From assembly GCF_017526105.1 (NCBI RefSeq), contig NZ_CP071839.1, positions 5,533,001-5,597,000 of the forward strand: DNA of 64,000 bases, in the 5' to 3' direction. The position numbers and the translations under genes were made by a program. The stretch is from Streptomyces cyanogenus (GTDB lineage: Bacteria; Actinomycetota; Actinomycetes; Streptomycetales; Streptomycetaceae). Under the pieces are notes generated by a model, which saw only the letters and a list, made by a program, of their open reading frames with translations, ran no database searches and was not told where the DNA came from. Positions 25,611-33,661 of the stretch are shown here, in pieces; position 1 is the stretch's first letter, and each line of letters opens with the position of its first letter.

Positions 25611-25757
25611 GCGTGTACTTCCTGGTAGACGTCTTGATCCGACGTACCGGACCGCGGTCCGGATCGGCTGACGGGACGACACTACGCCAGTGAAGTTCAA
25701 CCTTCAACAAAAGCCTGGCCGCGGTGACCCGCCTCACAGCCCACGGTGGCCGCGCGC

Positions 25758-25988
25758 CTACCCGGCGCTCTCCTCCTCTTCCGCCTCCTCCTCGGCCAGC
25801 GCCGCGTCCAGCCGGGCCCGGGCGCCCTCCAGCCAGCGCCGGCACACCCTGGCCAGCTCCTCGCCGCGCTCCCACAGCGCCAGGGACTCCTCCAGCGTGG
25901 TACCGCCCGCCTCCAGCCGCCGTACGACCTCGATCAGCTCGTCCCGCGCCTGCTCGTACGAGAGCGCCTCGTCCACCTTGCTCGTCAT
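25758..25988 (-). CDS. xseB: Exodeoxyribonuclease VII small subunit
   Basis: A 76-residue acidic, helical protein matching XseB: SYEQARDELIEVVRRLEAGG, key part ARDELIEVVRRLE, and LEESLALWERGEELA. The C-terminal tail is almost all Glu/Ala. With XseA it forms the nuclease that degrades single-stranded DNA to oligonucleotides. Its ATG overlaps the xseA stop codon (ATGA, 25985-25988), matching the fixed need for several small subunits per large one. Confidence 0.93.
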   Translation of the reverse strand: MTSKVDEALSYEQARDELIEVVRRLEAGGTTLEESLALWERGEELARVCRRWLEGARARLDAALAEEEAEEEESAG

Positions 25989-27193
25989 TCGCTCACCTTC
26001 ACTGTGAATTCACCGTCGGCGACCCGGGCCCGCAGCGCCTCGCCCGCCGTCACCTCCGCCGGACCGCGCACCACGTGCCCGTCCGCCCGCTGGAGCACCG
26101 CGTAACCGCGCTGGAGCGTCGCGGCGGGGGAGAGGGCCACCACCCGCGCGTGCGTGTGCGTCAGCTCCGAGTCCGCCCGGTCCAGCAGATGTCCCAGGGT
26201 CCGCCGGCCGCGCTCCAGCAGCGAGGCCACTTGGTCGGCGCGCTCGTCGAGCATCCGGTGGGGATCCTCTATCGAGGGCCGGGCCAGCGCATGCGCCAGC
26301 CCGCGCTGCTCCCGCTCCACGAACGCCGCCATGCAGCGCCGCGCCCGGTCGCGCAGCATCCGCACCCGCTCCAGTTCCTCGCCGACATCGGGTACGACCT
26401 TCTTGGCCGCGTCCGTCGGCGTGGACGCGCGCAGGTCGGCGACGTGGTCCAGCAGCGGATTGTCCGGCTCGTGCCCGATCGCGGACACCACGGGCGTGCG
26501 GCACTCGGCCACGGCCCGCACCAGCTGCTCGTCGGAGAACGGCAGCAGGTCCTCGACGCTGCCGCCGCCGCGCGCGACGATGATCACGTCCACCTCGTCG
26601 ATCGCGTCGAGTTCCTTGACGGCCTGCACGACCTGGGGCACGGCGTGCACACCCTGCACGGGGACGTTGCGCACCTCGAAGCGGACGGCGGGCCAGCGGT
26701 GCCGGGCGTTCTCCAGCACGTCCCGCTCCGCGGCGGAGGCCCGGCCGCACACCAGCCCGATCAGCTGCGGCAGGAACGGCAGCGGCTTCTTCCGCTCCGG
26801 CGCGAACAGGCCCTCGGCCGCGAGCGCCTTCTTCAGCTGCTCCAGCCGGGCCAGCAGCTCGCCGACGCCGACCGGCCTTATCTCGGCGGCCCGCAGGGAG
26901 AGCTGGCCCCGCGGGGCGTACCACTCCGGCTTCGCCAGTACGACGACGCGGGCGCCCTCGCCGACGACGTCCGCGACCGCTTCGAAGACCTGGCGGTAGC
27001 AGGTCACGCTGACCGAGACGTCGTACGAGGGGTCGCGGAGCGTGAGGAACACGACGCCGGCGCCGGGCCGGCGCGACAGCTGCGTGATCTGTCCCTCGAC
27101 CCACACCGCGCCGAGCCGGTCGATCCATCCCCCGATCAGACGGGAGACCTCGCCTACGGGGAGCGGGGCTTCGGGAGACGTGTTCACAGCCAT
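25985..27193 (-). CDS. xseA: Exodeoxyribonuclease VII large subunit
   Basis: A 402-residue XseA. The N-terminal OB fold (about 8-115, VWVEGQITQLS) binds single-stranded DNA. The catalytic domain contains GLVCGRASAAERDVLEN, key part GRASAAERD, the DVIIVARGGGSVEDLLPF motif (ARGGGS-EDL) and SAIGHEPDNPLLDHVAD, key part GHEPDNPL. A coiled-coil C-terminus carries XseB. It acts in mismatch and recombination repair. It is the first gene of xseA-xseB. Confidence 0.95.
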   Translation of the reverse strand: MAVNTSPEAPLPVGEVSRLIGGWIDRLGAVWVEGQITQLSRRPGAGVVFLTLRDPSYDVSVSVTCYRQVFEAVADVVGEGARVVVLAKPEWYAPRGQLSLRAAEIRPVGVGELLARLEQLKKALAAEGLFAPERKKPLPFLPQLIGLVCGRASAAERDVLENARHRWPAVRFEVRNVPVQGVHAVPQVVQAVKELDAIDEVDVIIVARGGGSVEDLLPFSDEQLVRAVAECRTPVVSAIGHEPDNPLLDHVADLRASTPTDAAKKVVPDVGEELERVRMLRDRARRCMAAFVEREQRGLAHALARPSIEDPHRMLDERADQVASLLERGRRTLGHLLDRADSELTHTHARVVALSPAATLQRGYAVLQRADGHVVRGPAEVTAGEALRARVADGEFTVKVSE

Positions 27194-27440
27194 GCGGCGA
27201 GCCTAACGGCCGGTACCGACAGTCCGGCTGCGCGCCGTGGGGCGCCGGCCGTGTCCGGCTGCGGGTCCCCGCGCAGCCACTCCGAGGGGCCCGTGGACCA
27301 CGAGGACCCGGAAGCCGAGGCCACGCCGCGACCGGTGGCGCGCGGCGGTGGTGGAAGCCGTCGTTCCGGTGTCGGGCATACGCGCGAATCCTCACCGCGG
27401 GTGCGCGGGGACGCGATCTCTGCGCCCCGGAACGCGGCCT

Positions 27441-27446
27441 TACGAT
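27441..27446 (+). promoter_or_regulatory. -10 element of leaderless ispH promoter
   Basis: TACGAT is followed by seven bases and the ATG of ispH at 27454, with no Shine-Dalgarno sequence. This spacing fits a leaderless transcript that begins at the start codon. Confidence 0.55.
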
Positions 27447-27453
27447 GGGACGC

Positions 27454-28461
27454 ATGACCGCTTCCTCTGGCCGCCGTGTCCTGCTCGCCGCCCCCCGGGG
27501 CTACTGCGCCGGCGTGGACCGCGCCGTGATCGCCGTCGAGAAGGCCCTGGAGCAGTACGGGGCCCCGATCTACGTCCGGCACGAGATCGTCCACAACAAG
27601 TACGTCGTGCAGACCCTGGAGAAGAAGGGCGCCGTCTTCGTCGAGCGGACGGAGGAGGTGCCGCCCGGCAACATCGTCATGTTCTCGGCGCACGGCGTCG
27701 CCCCCGTGGTGCACGAGGAGGCCCGGCAGGGCCGGCTCGCCACGATCGACGCCACCTGCCCCCTGGTCACCAAGGTCCACAAGGAAGCCGTCCGGTACGC
27801 GGGCGAGGACTACGACATCCTCCTGATCGGCCACGAGGGCCACGAGGAGGTCATCGGCACCTCCGGCGAGGCCCCCGACCACATCCAGCTGGTCGACGGC
27901 CCCGCGGACGTCGAGAAGGTGGAGGTCCGCGACCCGTCGAAGGTCGTCTGGCTCTCCCAGACCACCCTCTCCGTGGACGAGACCATGGAGACCGTCGACG
28001 CCCTGAAGACCAAGTTCCCCGGGCTGGTCTCCCCGCCCAGCGACGACATCTGCTACGCGACGCAGAACCGTCAGCTGGCCGTGAAGCAGATGGGCGCCGA
28101 GGCCGAGCTGGTCATCGTCGTCGGCTCGCGCAACTCCTCCAACTCCAAGCGGCTGGTCGAGGTCGCCAAGCTCGCCGGCGCCCGCGAGGCCTACCTGGTG
28201 GACTTCGCCGACGAGATCGACGAGGCCTGGCTGGAGGGCGTGTCCACGGTCGGCGTCACCTCCGGGGCCTCCGTGCCGGACGTGCTGGTCGAGCAGGTGC
28301 TGGAGTGGCTCGCCGAGCGCGGTTACGTGGACGTGGAGCTGGTCAAGGCCGCCGAGGAGTCGATCACCTTCTCGCTGCCCAAGGAACTCCGCCGTGACCT
28401 GCGCGAGGAGGCGGCGGCCCTGGTCGCCGAGCGCGGCGGAAGCGGTACGCCCGAGGCGTGA
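27454..28461 (+). CDS. ispH: 4-Hydroxy-3-methylbut-2-enyl diphosphate reductase
   Basis: A 335-residue IspH (LytB), the last enzyme of the MEP pathway. It converts HMBPP to isopentenyl and dimethylallyl diphosphate and so feeds uppS and terpenoids. The three cluster-binding cysteines are Cys18 (PRGYCAGVDRA), Cys102 (DATCPLV) and Cys200 (DDICYATQNRQ). HEIVHN, SAHGVAP and TSGASVPD are also in place. An upstream in-frame ATG at 27445 overlaps the likely -10 element, so the ATG at 27454 is preferred. Confidence 0.95.
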   Translation: MTASSGRRVLLAAPRGYCAGVDRAVIAVEKALEQYGAPIYVRHEIVHNKYVVQTLEKKGAVFVERTEEVPPGNIVMFSAHGVAPVVHEEARQGRLATIDATCPLVTKVHKEAVRYAGEDYDILLIGHEGHEEVIGTSGEAPDHIQLVDGPADVEKVEVRDPSKVVWLSQTTLSVDETMETVDALKTKFPGLVSPPSDDICYATQNRQLAVKQMGAEAELVIVVGSRNSSNSKRLVEVAKLAGAREAYLVDFADEIDEAWLEGVSTVGVTSGASVPDVLVEQVLEWLAERGYVDVELVKAAEESITFSLPKELRRDLREEAAALVAERGGSGTPEA

Positions 28462-28490
28462 CTGTCGGTGGCCCGTCGTAACGTGGAGCC

Positions 28491-29237
28491 ATGCAGATCT
28501 TCGGCGTGGACATCGGCGGATCCGGGATCAAGGGCGCCCCAGTGGATCTGGACCGGGGCGACCTGGCCCACGAGCGCTGCAAGGTGCTCACCCCGCACCC
28601 GGCGACGCCCGACGGCGTGGCCGACGGGGTCAAACAGGTGGTGGACCACTTCGGCTGGACCGGCCCGGTCGGGCTGACCTTCCCCGGAGTGGTCACCGGC
28701 GGCGCCACGGTCCGTACGGCGGCGAACGTGGACAAGAGCTGGATCGACACGGACGCGCGCGCGTTGTTCAGCGGCAGACTCGGCGGCCTCCCGGTGACCG
28801 TGGTCAACGACGCGGACGCGGCGGGCGTCGCCGAGATGGAGTTCGGCGCCGGGCGGGACCGCCGGGGCCCGGTGATCCTGCTCACCTTCGGCACGGGCAT
28901 CGGCAGCGCCGTCTTCGTGGACGGCACCCTGCTCCCGAACACCGAGCTGGGCCACCTGGAGCTGAACGGCCACGACGCGGAGAAGCACGCCTCCAGCAAG
29001 GCCAAGGAGGACCACGGCCTCAGCTGGGAGCAGTGGGCCCACCGCGTCCAGAAGTACCTGGCCCACGTGGAGATGCTGTTCTCCCCCGAGCTGTTCATCA
29101 TCGGCGGCGGCGTCAGCCGCAAGGCTCACAAGTTCCTGCACCTCATCGAGGGCATCAAGGCCGAGATCGTCCCGGCGCAGCTGCAGAACAACGCGGGGAT
29201 CGTGGGAGCGGCGATGAGAGCGGCCCAGCACGCCTAG
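28491..29237 (+). CDS. ppgK: Polyphosphate glucokinase
   Basis: A 248-residue ROK-family kinase. FGVDIGGSGIKGAPVD (5-20) is the phosphate-binding loop, NDADAAG the catalytic-Asp region and LTFGTGIGSAVF the second phosphate loop. The length, and the lack of the ROK zinc-binding cysteines, match actinobacterial strictly polyphosphate/ATP glucokinases that phosphorylate glucose. The gene lies 29 bp after ispH in the same direction. GGAG is six bases before the ATG, and a TAACGT element there might also drive an independent promoter. Confidence 0.92.
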   Translation: MQIFGVDIGGSGIKGAPVDLDRGDLAHERCKVLTPHPATPDGVADGVKQVVDHFGWTGPVGLTFPGVVTGGATVRTAANVDKSWIDTDARALFSGRLGGLPVTVVNDADAAGVAEMEFGAGRDRRGPVILLTFGTGIGSAVFVDGTLLPNTELGHLELNGHDAEKHASSKAKEDHGLSWEQWAHRVQKYLAHVEMLFSPELFIIGGGVSRKAHKFLHLIEGIKAEIVPAQLQNNAGIVGAAMRAAQHA

Positions 29238-29243
29238 GCCGGC

Positions 29244-29286
29244 CTCCGCCCGGGTCCCGCCGGGCCGCGGGCCGGGCCCGGAGGAC
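29244..29286 (+). terminator. GC-rich hairpin after ppgK
   Basis: CCTCCG...CCCGGG near 29244 can pair with CCCGGG...CGGAGG ending near 29286, with mismatches. It is a plausible but imperfect terminator in the 200-bp spacer between ppgK and the convergent DUF6542 gene. Confidence 0.4.
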
Positions 29287-29436
29287 ACCGGGGGTGTGGC
29301 CGGCCGGCGCCCGCGCGGGACGGCCCTCCCGCGTGCCGAGCGGCTGCCCCGCGCCGTTCCGGGCCCGGGCCGGCCAGGAGGCGCGGCCGCCGGAGCCGGC
29401 CGGACGGCCTGACCCGCGGAAGTCCCCCGGGCGCGG

Positions 29437-29642
29437 TCAGCTCCGTCGGCGGCGGCGCCGTACCCAGCGCACCCGGCGGACGAGTGCGATCAGCCCGGCG
29501 GTGAGCGTTCCTCCGTAGAGCCAGCCCGCCTGGGTGGCGAGGCCGGTGACCAGTCCCATCATGCGTCCGAGCAGCCCCCCGCCGGTCTCGGCGACCGGCA
29601 GCAGGCCCGCGGCGAACGCGATCGGCGCGACGACGGGCGCGG
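29437..29642 (-). pseudogene. Duplicated 3' fragment of the DUF6542 gene
   Basis: A 206-bp copy of the terminal part of the neighbouring gene (29643-29848), in direct tandem and differing at three positions. It encodes the same last about 68 residues (TAPVVAPIAFAAGLLPVAE to RRRRRS) but lies beyond the real stop codon and has no start, so it is a remnant. The 206-bp unit is not a multiple of three. A 14-bp CGGGCGCGGTCAGC sequence occurs at the middle and right-hand boundaries, and 13 of those 14 bases at the left, suggesting slippage or unequal recombination. Confidence 0.88.
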
Positions 29643-30179
29643 TCAGCTCCGTCGGCGGCGGCGTCGTACCCAGCGCACCCGGCGGACGAGTGCGATCAGC
29701 CCGGCGGTGAGCGTTCCTCCGTAGAGCCAGCCCGCCTGGGTGGCGAGGCCGGTGACCAGTCCCATCATGCGTCCGAGCAGCCCCCCGCCGCCCTCGGCGA
29801 CCGGCAGCAGGCCCGCGGCGAACGCGATCGGCGCGACGACGGGCGCGGTCAGCACGTCCCCGCCGCGCACCCACAGCGCCGTCAGCACGCACACCGGCAG
29901 GAACAGCACGCCGTAGACCGTGAGGGACGCGCCGAACAGCAGCTGGTCCAGGAAGCCGAGCAGGAACATCGCCGCCGCGCAGAACAGCCCGCTGCCGAGC
30001 CCGGTCAGCCGGGGGTTCGGCAGCCGCGGGCCCGGCGGGCCGGGCCGCACCTCGCCCACCGGCCGGGCGGGCCGTCGCTCGCCGCCCGGCCGGCGCCGTT
30101 CCTGCGGCGGCAGCGGGGGCGAGGAGGGCGTGCCGCGTCGCGGTCCGTTGTTCGGGGGTCGCGTTCTGTGTTGCTCCAC
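29643..30179 (-). CDS. DUF6542 membrane protein
   Basis: A 178-residue protein. The N-terminal about 60 residues are Pro/Arg-rich and disordered. Four hydrophobic segments follow (LGSGLFCAAAMFLLGFLDQL region, VYGVLFLPVCVLTALWV, APVVAPIAFAAGLLPVA, LVTGLATQAGWLYGGTLTAG). The C-terminus is a run of arginines. It matches the streptomycete DUF6542 family of unknown function. GTG (VEQHRTRPP) at 30179 is chosen as the first plausible start. Its last 206 bp are duplicated immediately downstream. Confidence 0.8.
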   Translation of the reverse strand: MEQHRTRPPNNGPRRGTPSSPPLPPQERRRPGGERRPARPVGEVRPGPPGPRLPNPRLTGLGSGLFCAAAMFLLGFLDQLLFGASLTVYGVLFLPVCVLTALWVRGGDVLTAPVVAPIAFAAGLLPVAEGGGGLLGRMMGLVTGLATQAGWLYGGTLTAGLIALVRRVRWVRRRRRRS

Positions 30180-30363
30180 AGAGACCAACCTAGGTCTGTT
30201 TATGTGCTGAATCGGGCCCCAGACACGCCGGTGGAGGGAGCTTGGCCGGGCGTTCGACGCTCCCGCGAGGCGGGCGCCCGGGACGCCGTAAACTGGTGGA
30301 TCGGCCAGTGTCGGTCTCTGGCCCCTGGCAGCCCCTGGCCCACTCACTACGGGAAGTCGCAAC

Positions 30364-31452
<1,089 letters not shown>

Positions 31453-31460
31453 CGGGTGGT

Positions 31461-31491
31461 GGGGCCCATTCCCTCGGGGGTGGGCCCCTCT
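31461..31491 (+). terminator. Terminator after ychF
   Basis: GGGGCCCA (31461-31468) pairs with TGGGCCCC (31481-31488), then TCTT. It lies 9 bases after the stop and separates ychF from the convergent intein gene. Confidence 0.75.
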
Positions 31492-31506
31492 TCGGATGAT
31501 CCGCGC

Positions 31507-32631
31507 CTAGCAGGTGTGCAACACGATGCCGTTGCCGTCGAAGGCGTGGACGTCGGCCACGGTCACGTCGTAGACGTCTTCGCGTCCGTCCGGTTCGACG
31601 CATTCCACGGACGCCGTGTACGGCTTCTTGTAGAAGCCACGCCGCATGTGGCTTGTGAGGGCTTCCCACTTCCGGGTCTTGGCCGAGTTGAGGAAGCCGA
31701 CCACCTGCATGTGGCGGGATGCGTTCGCGCCCGCGATGATCAGTCGGTAGCTGCGCTGCGAGAGGTACTCGCCACCGCGCTCGCCCCAGTCGTGCACCTG
31801 CTCGTCCTTGAGGTTCCGGATGGCGGAACGGACACCGAGGCGGGCGAGCATCCGCTGCACCGCCTGGAGGGCGGGGAGGTCGATGGACGTGAGGCGGATG
31901 CTCACGCCACCGGCGGTGGAGGCACCCTCGATGTGCCCGTCCGCATCGAACAGCCCGCGCAGGAAGCCCCGGTAGAAGCCGGACGAAGCTCGCTCGACTT
32001 CGGGCGTGACCGTCTTGCGCCCTTGGGCGATGCCGAAGGTGGCGGCGAGGTCACGGATGCCGGTTGTCTTCAGGCGGTACTGGTCGCTCTGGCTGACTCG
32101 GTGCCAGCCTTTGAAGTCGGAGCGTGCGCCCAGCTTCACCACCTGCTCGTAGAGGTAGTCACGAACCGACTCGAAGCCGGGGTCCGTGTCCCAGAAGGCG
32201 ACGGCCCCGTAGCCCCCGTAGGTGTGGAAGGTCCCGTCACCGACGAGGTTGCCGAGCACGTAGCCCTGCCCCTCGGTGCCACGGCCGGCCCAGCTCGCGC
32301 CGAGGTTGTCGCTCAGGCGGACGAGGGTGCCGGGCCCGAGGTCGCCGGCCGCGACCCACTCTTCGCGGGCGTCCTTCGCATAGCGGCTCGTCTTCGGGAT
32401 GTACGTCAGAACCTTGTGTCCGGCGGTCAGCCGGACCTCATGGCCCTCGGAGGTCCGCAACTTCACCACGTCCTCGGTACCGGTCCTGACGAACCCGTTC
32501 GACAGAGTCCCGTAAGGCTTGCCGTCCAGAACGGCGGTGAAGGGGATACCGACAAGGTCCTTCACCCGGCGCGCGCCGTCACCGGTGAGGACCCACGTCG
32601 AATCCACCACACACGGGTTGGTTGCCGTCAC
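31507..32631 (-). CDS. Free-standing intein with LAGLIDADG endonuclease
   Basis: A 374-residue protein that is almost nothing but an intein. After MTATNP, Cys7 starts a Hint N-half (CVVDSTWVLTGDG), with block B Thr69-x-x-His72 (LTAGHKV). A dodecapeptide endonuclease lies in the middle: motif 1 GYVLGNLVGDGTF (about 123-135, acid at 132) and motif 2 FLRGLFDADGHIE (about 223-235, acid at 229 or 231). The Hint C-half is at 350-374 (DVYDVTVADVHAFDGNGIVLHTC), with block F His362 and penultimate His372. The terminal intein Asn is replaced by Thr373 (ACC rather than AAC), and the stop follows directly after Cys374, where a C-extein should start. TATNPC resembles the ribonucleotide reductase active-site insertion point. 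Splicing should be impossible; N-terminal cleavage or homing activity may remain. Confidence 0.88.
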   Translation of the reverse strand: MTATNPCVVDSTWVLTGDGARRVKDLVGIPFTAVLDGKPYGTLSNGFVRTGTEDVVKLRTSEGHEVRLTAGHKVLTYIPKTSRYAKDAREEWVAAGDLGPGTLVRLSDNLGASWAGRGTEGQGYVLGNLVGDGTFHTYGGYGAVAFWDTDPGFESVRDYLYEQVVKLGARSDFKGWHRVSQSDQYRLKTTGIRDLAATFGIAQGRKTVTPEVERASSGFYRGFLRGLFDADGHIEGASTAGGVSIRLTSIDLPALQAVQRMLARLGVRSAIRNLKDEQVHDWGERGGEYLSQRSYRLIIAGANASRHMQVVGFLNSAKTRKWEALTSHMRRGFYKKPYTASVECVEPDGREDVYDVTVADVHAFDGNGIVLHTC

Positions 32632-32648
32632 TTCCGGTACCTCTCACG

Positions 32649-32834
32649 TCAGACAGCGAGCTGTTCCAGGAGCCGCGCTCGCCGCTGCGCAGCATCCCAG
32701 CCGCCACTGACAGCTTCGCGCCTGACCCCGGCAACTCCAGTCCGAGGTGGCGCGGGTGGCCCGAGTCCTTTCCTCGTCACACAGCGCTCGATCACGTAGC
32801 CGTGGCCGGTCTCCTCGGGGTGCTGGAACGGCAT
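32649..32834 (-). CDS. Small hypothetical protein upstream of the intein gene
   Basis: A possible 61-residue protein (MPFQHPEETGHGYVIERC start, ARLLEQLAV end) that I do not recognise. Support comes from a good AGAGGTG ribosome binding site six bases before the ATG, in-frame placement 17 bp before the intein gene on the same strand, and a likely shared promoter at about 32835-32900. It could be a passenger gene of the mobile intein unit, a remnant of the former host gene's neighbourhood, or a spurious frame in GC-rich DNA. Confidence 0.4.
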   Translation of the reverse strand: MPFQHPEETGHGYVIERCVTRKGLGPPAPPRTGVAGVRREAVSGGWDAAQRRARLLEQLAV

Positions 32835-32905
32835 CGGTCACCTCTGCGGGTACAGGTCGGTACGGGATGACATGCCGGACCCCGTCCGGTACTCGCGCCC
32901 TGCTG

Positions 32906-33535
32906 TCAGCTCCGACCGGCCTCGACGGGGCGCGCCGACTCGGTCAGAGCCTCCGGTACGCGTTCCGGAACCGTCCAGGCCGTGTCCGGGTGCCACCGGG
33001 ACCAGGCCGGGTCCCACCAGGCCTCGCCTCGGTCGAGGGCGAGCGTCAGCTCGCGTGCCGCCTCGCGGACCCGGTCGGCCTCACCCTCGGCGAAGCCGCC
33101 CGCCGCCGCCCGGCTCTCGAAGTGGTCGACGTCCTTCCAGCGGTAGGCGCCGCCGTCGCCGGGCACCCGGATGTCGAGTTCCAGGTCGAGGGTGTCGATC
33201 CCGAGCGTCGTCCTGCGGAACGGCCGCTGGAAGTTGACGTACCAGTCATGACGGGAGCGGTCGTCGTTCCAGAAGACCCAGACCGCGTACAGGTCGCCGG
33301 GCCGCTGCAACTGCAGCACCCCGGGCGACTGCCAGGTGTCCGCGACGGCCTGCCAGGGGTGGGGCCCCCAGGAGAACGGGCCCGAGCCGAAGGTCATGGG
33401 CGTGCCCTGCGCCAGGTATAGCGCCAACAGGTCCTCGCCGTCCTCCACCACGCGCACCGGATAGGTGATCCACGGCCGGTTGTCGAGCAACTCGCGGCGG
33501 ACGACGACCTGTCCGGGGGAGAAGCGTTCTGTCAT
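32906..33535 (-). CDS. DUF402-domain protein (second copy)
   Basis: A 209-residue relative of the protein at 17718-18407, with the same diagnostic motifs (DWYVNFQRPF, LDLELDIRVPGD, WKDVDHFE) and a C-terminal tryptophan-rich tail (WWDPAWSRWHPD). The acidic and tyrosine residues of the proposed metal/nucleotide site are kept. The two copies differ widely, so they are old paralogues or separate lineages. The ATG at 33535 gives a start matching the family (FSPGQVVVRRELL); MWFRTG six codons upstream is an alternative. It is divergent from the DUF1266 gene. Confidence 0.8.
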   Translation of the reverse strand: MTERFSPGQVVVRRELLDNRPWITYPVRVVEDGEDLLALYLAQGTPMTFGSGPFSWGPHPWQAVADTWQSPGVLQLQRPGDLYAVWVFWNDDRSRHDWYVNFQRPFRRTTLGIDTLDLELDIRVPGDGGAYRWKDVDHFESRAAAGGFAEGEADRVREAARELTLALDRGEAWWDPAWSRWHPDTAWTVPERVPEALTESARPVEAGRS

Positions 33536-33661
33536 GCCCGTACGGAACCACATCGCCCAGCCAGACCTCGATCCGGGAAGGCCCGCCCCGCTCACCGGCC
33601 TCGAACCACCCCCGAGCCGTCAACAGGGCGGTTTCCACGGCAGTTAGAGTGGCCGTAGTCC

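Noticed and set aside
27184..27453. Small gene between xseA and ispH
   Set aside because: Frames here are low-complexity continuations of shadows from ispH, with no ribosome site; the gap holds only the presumed promoters.
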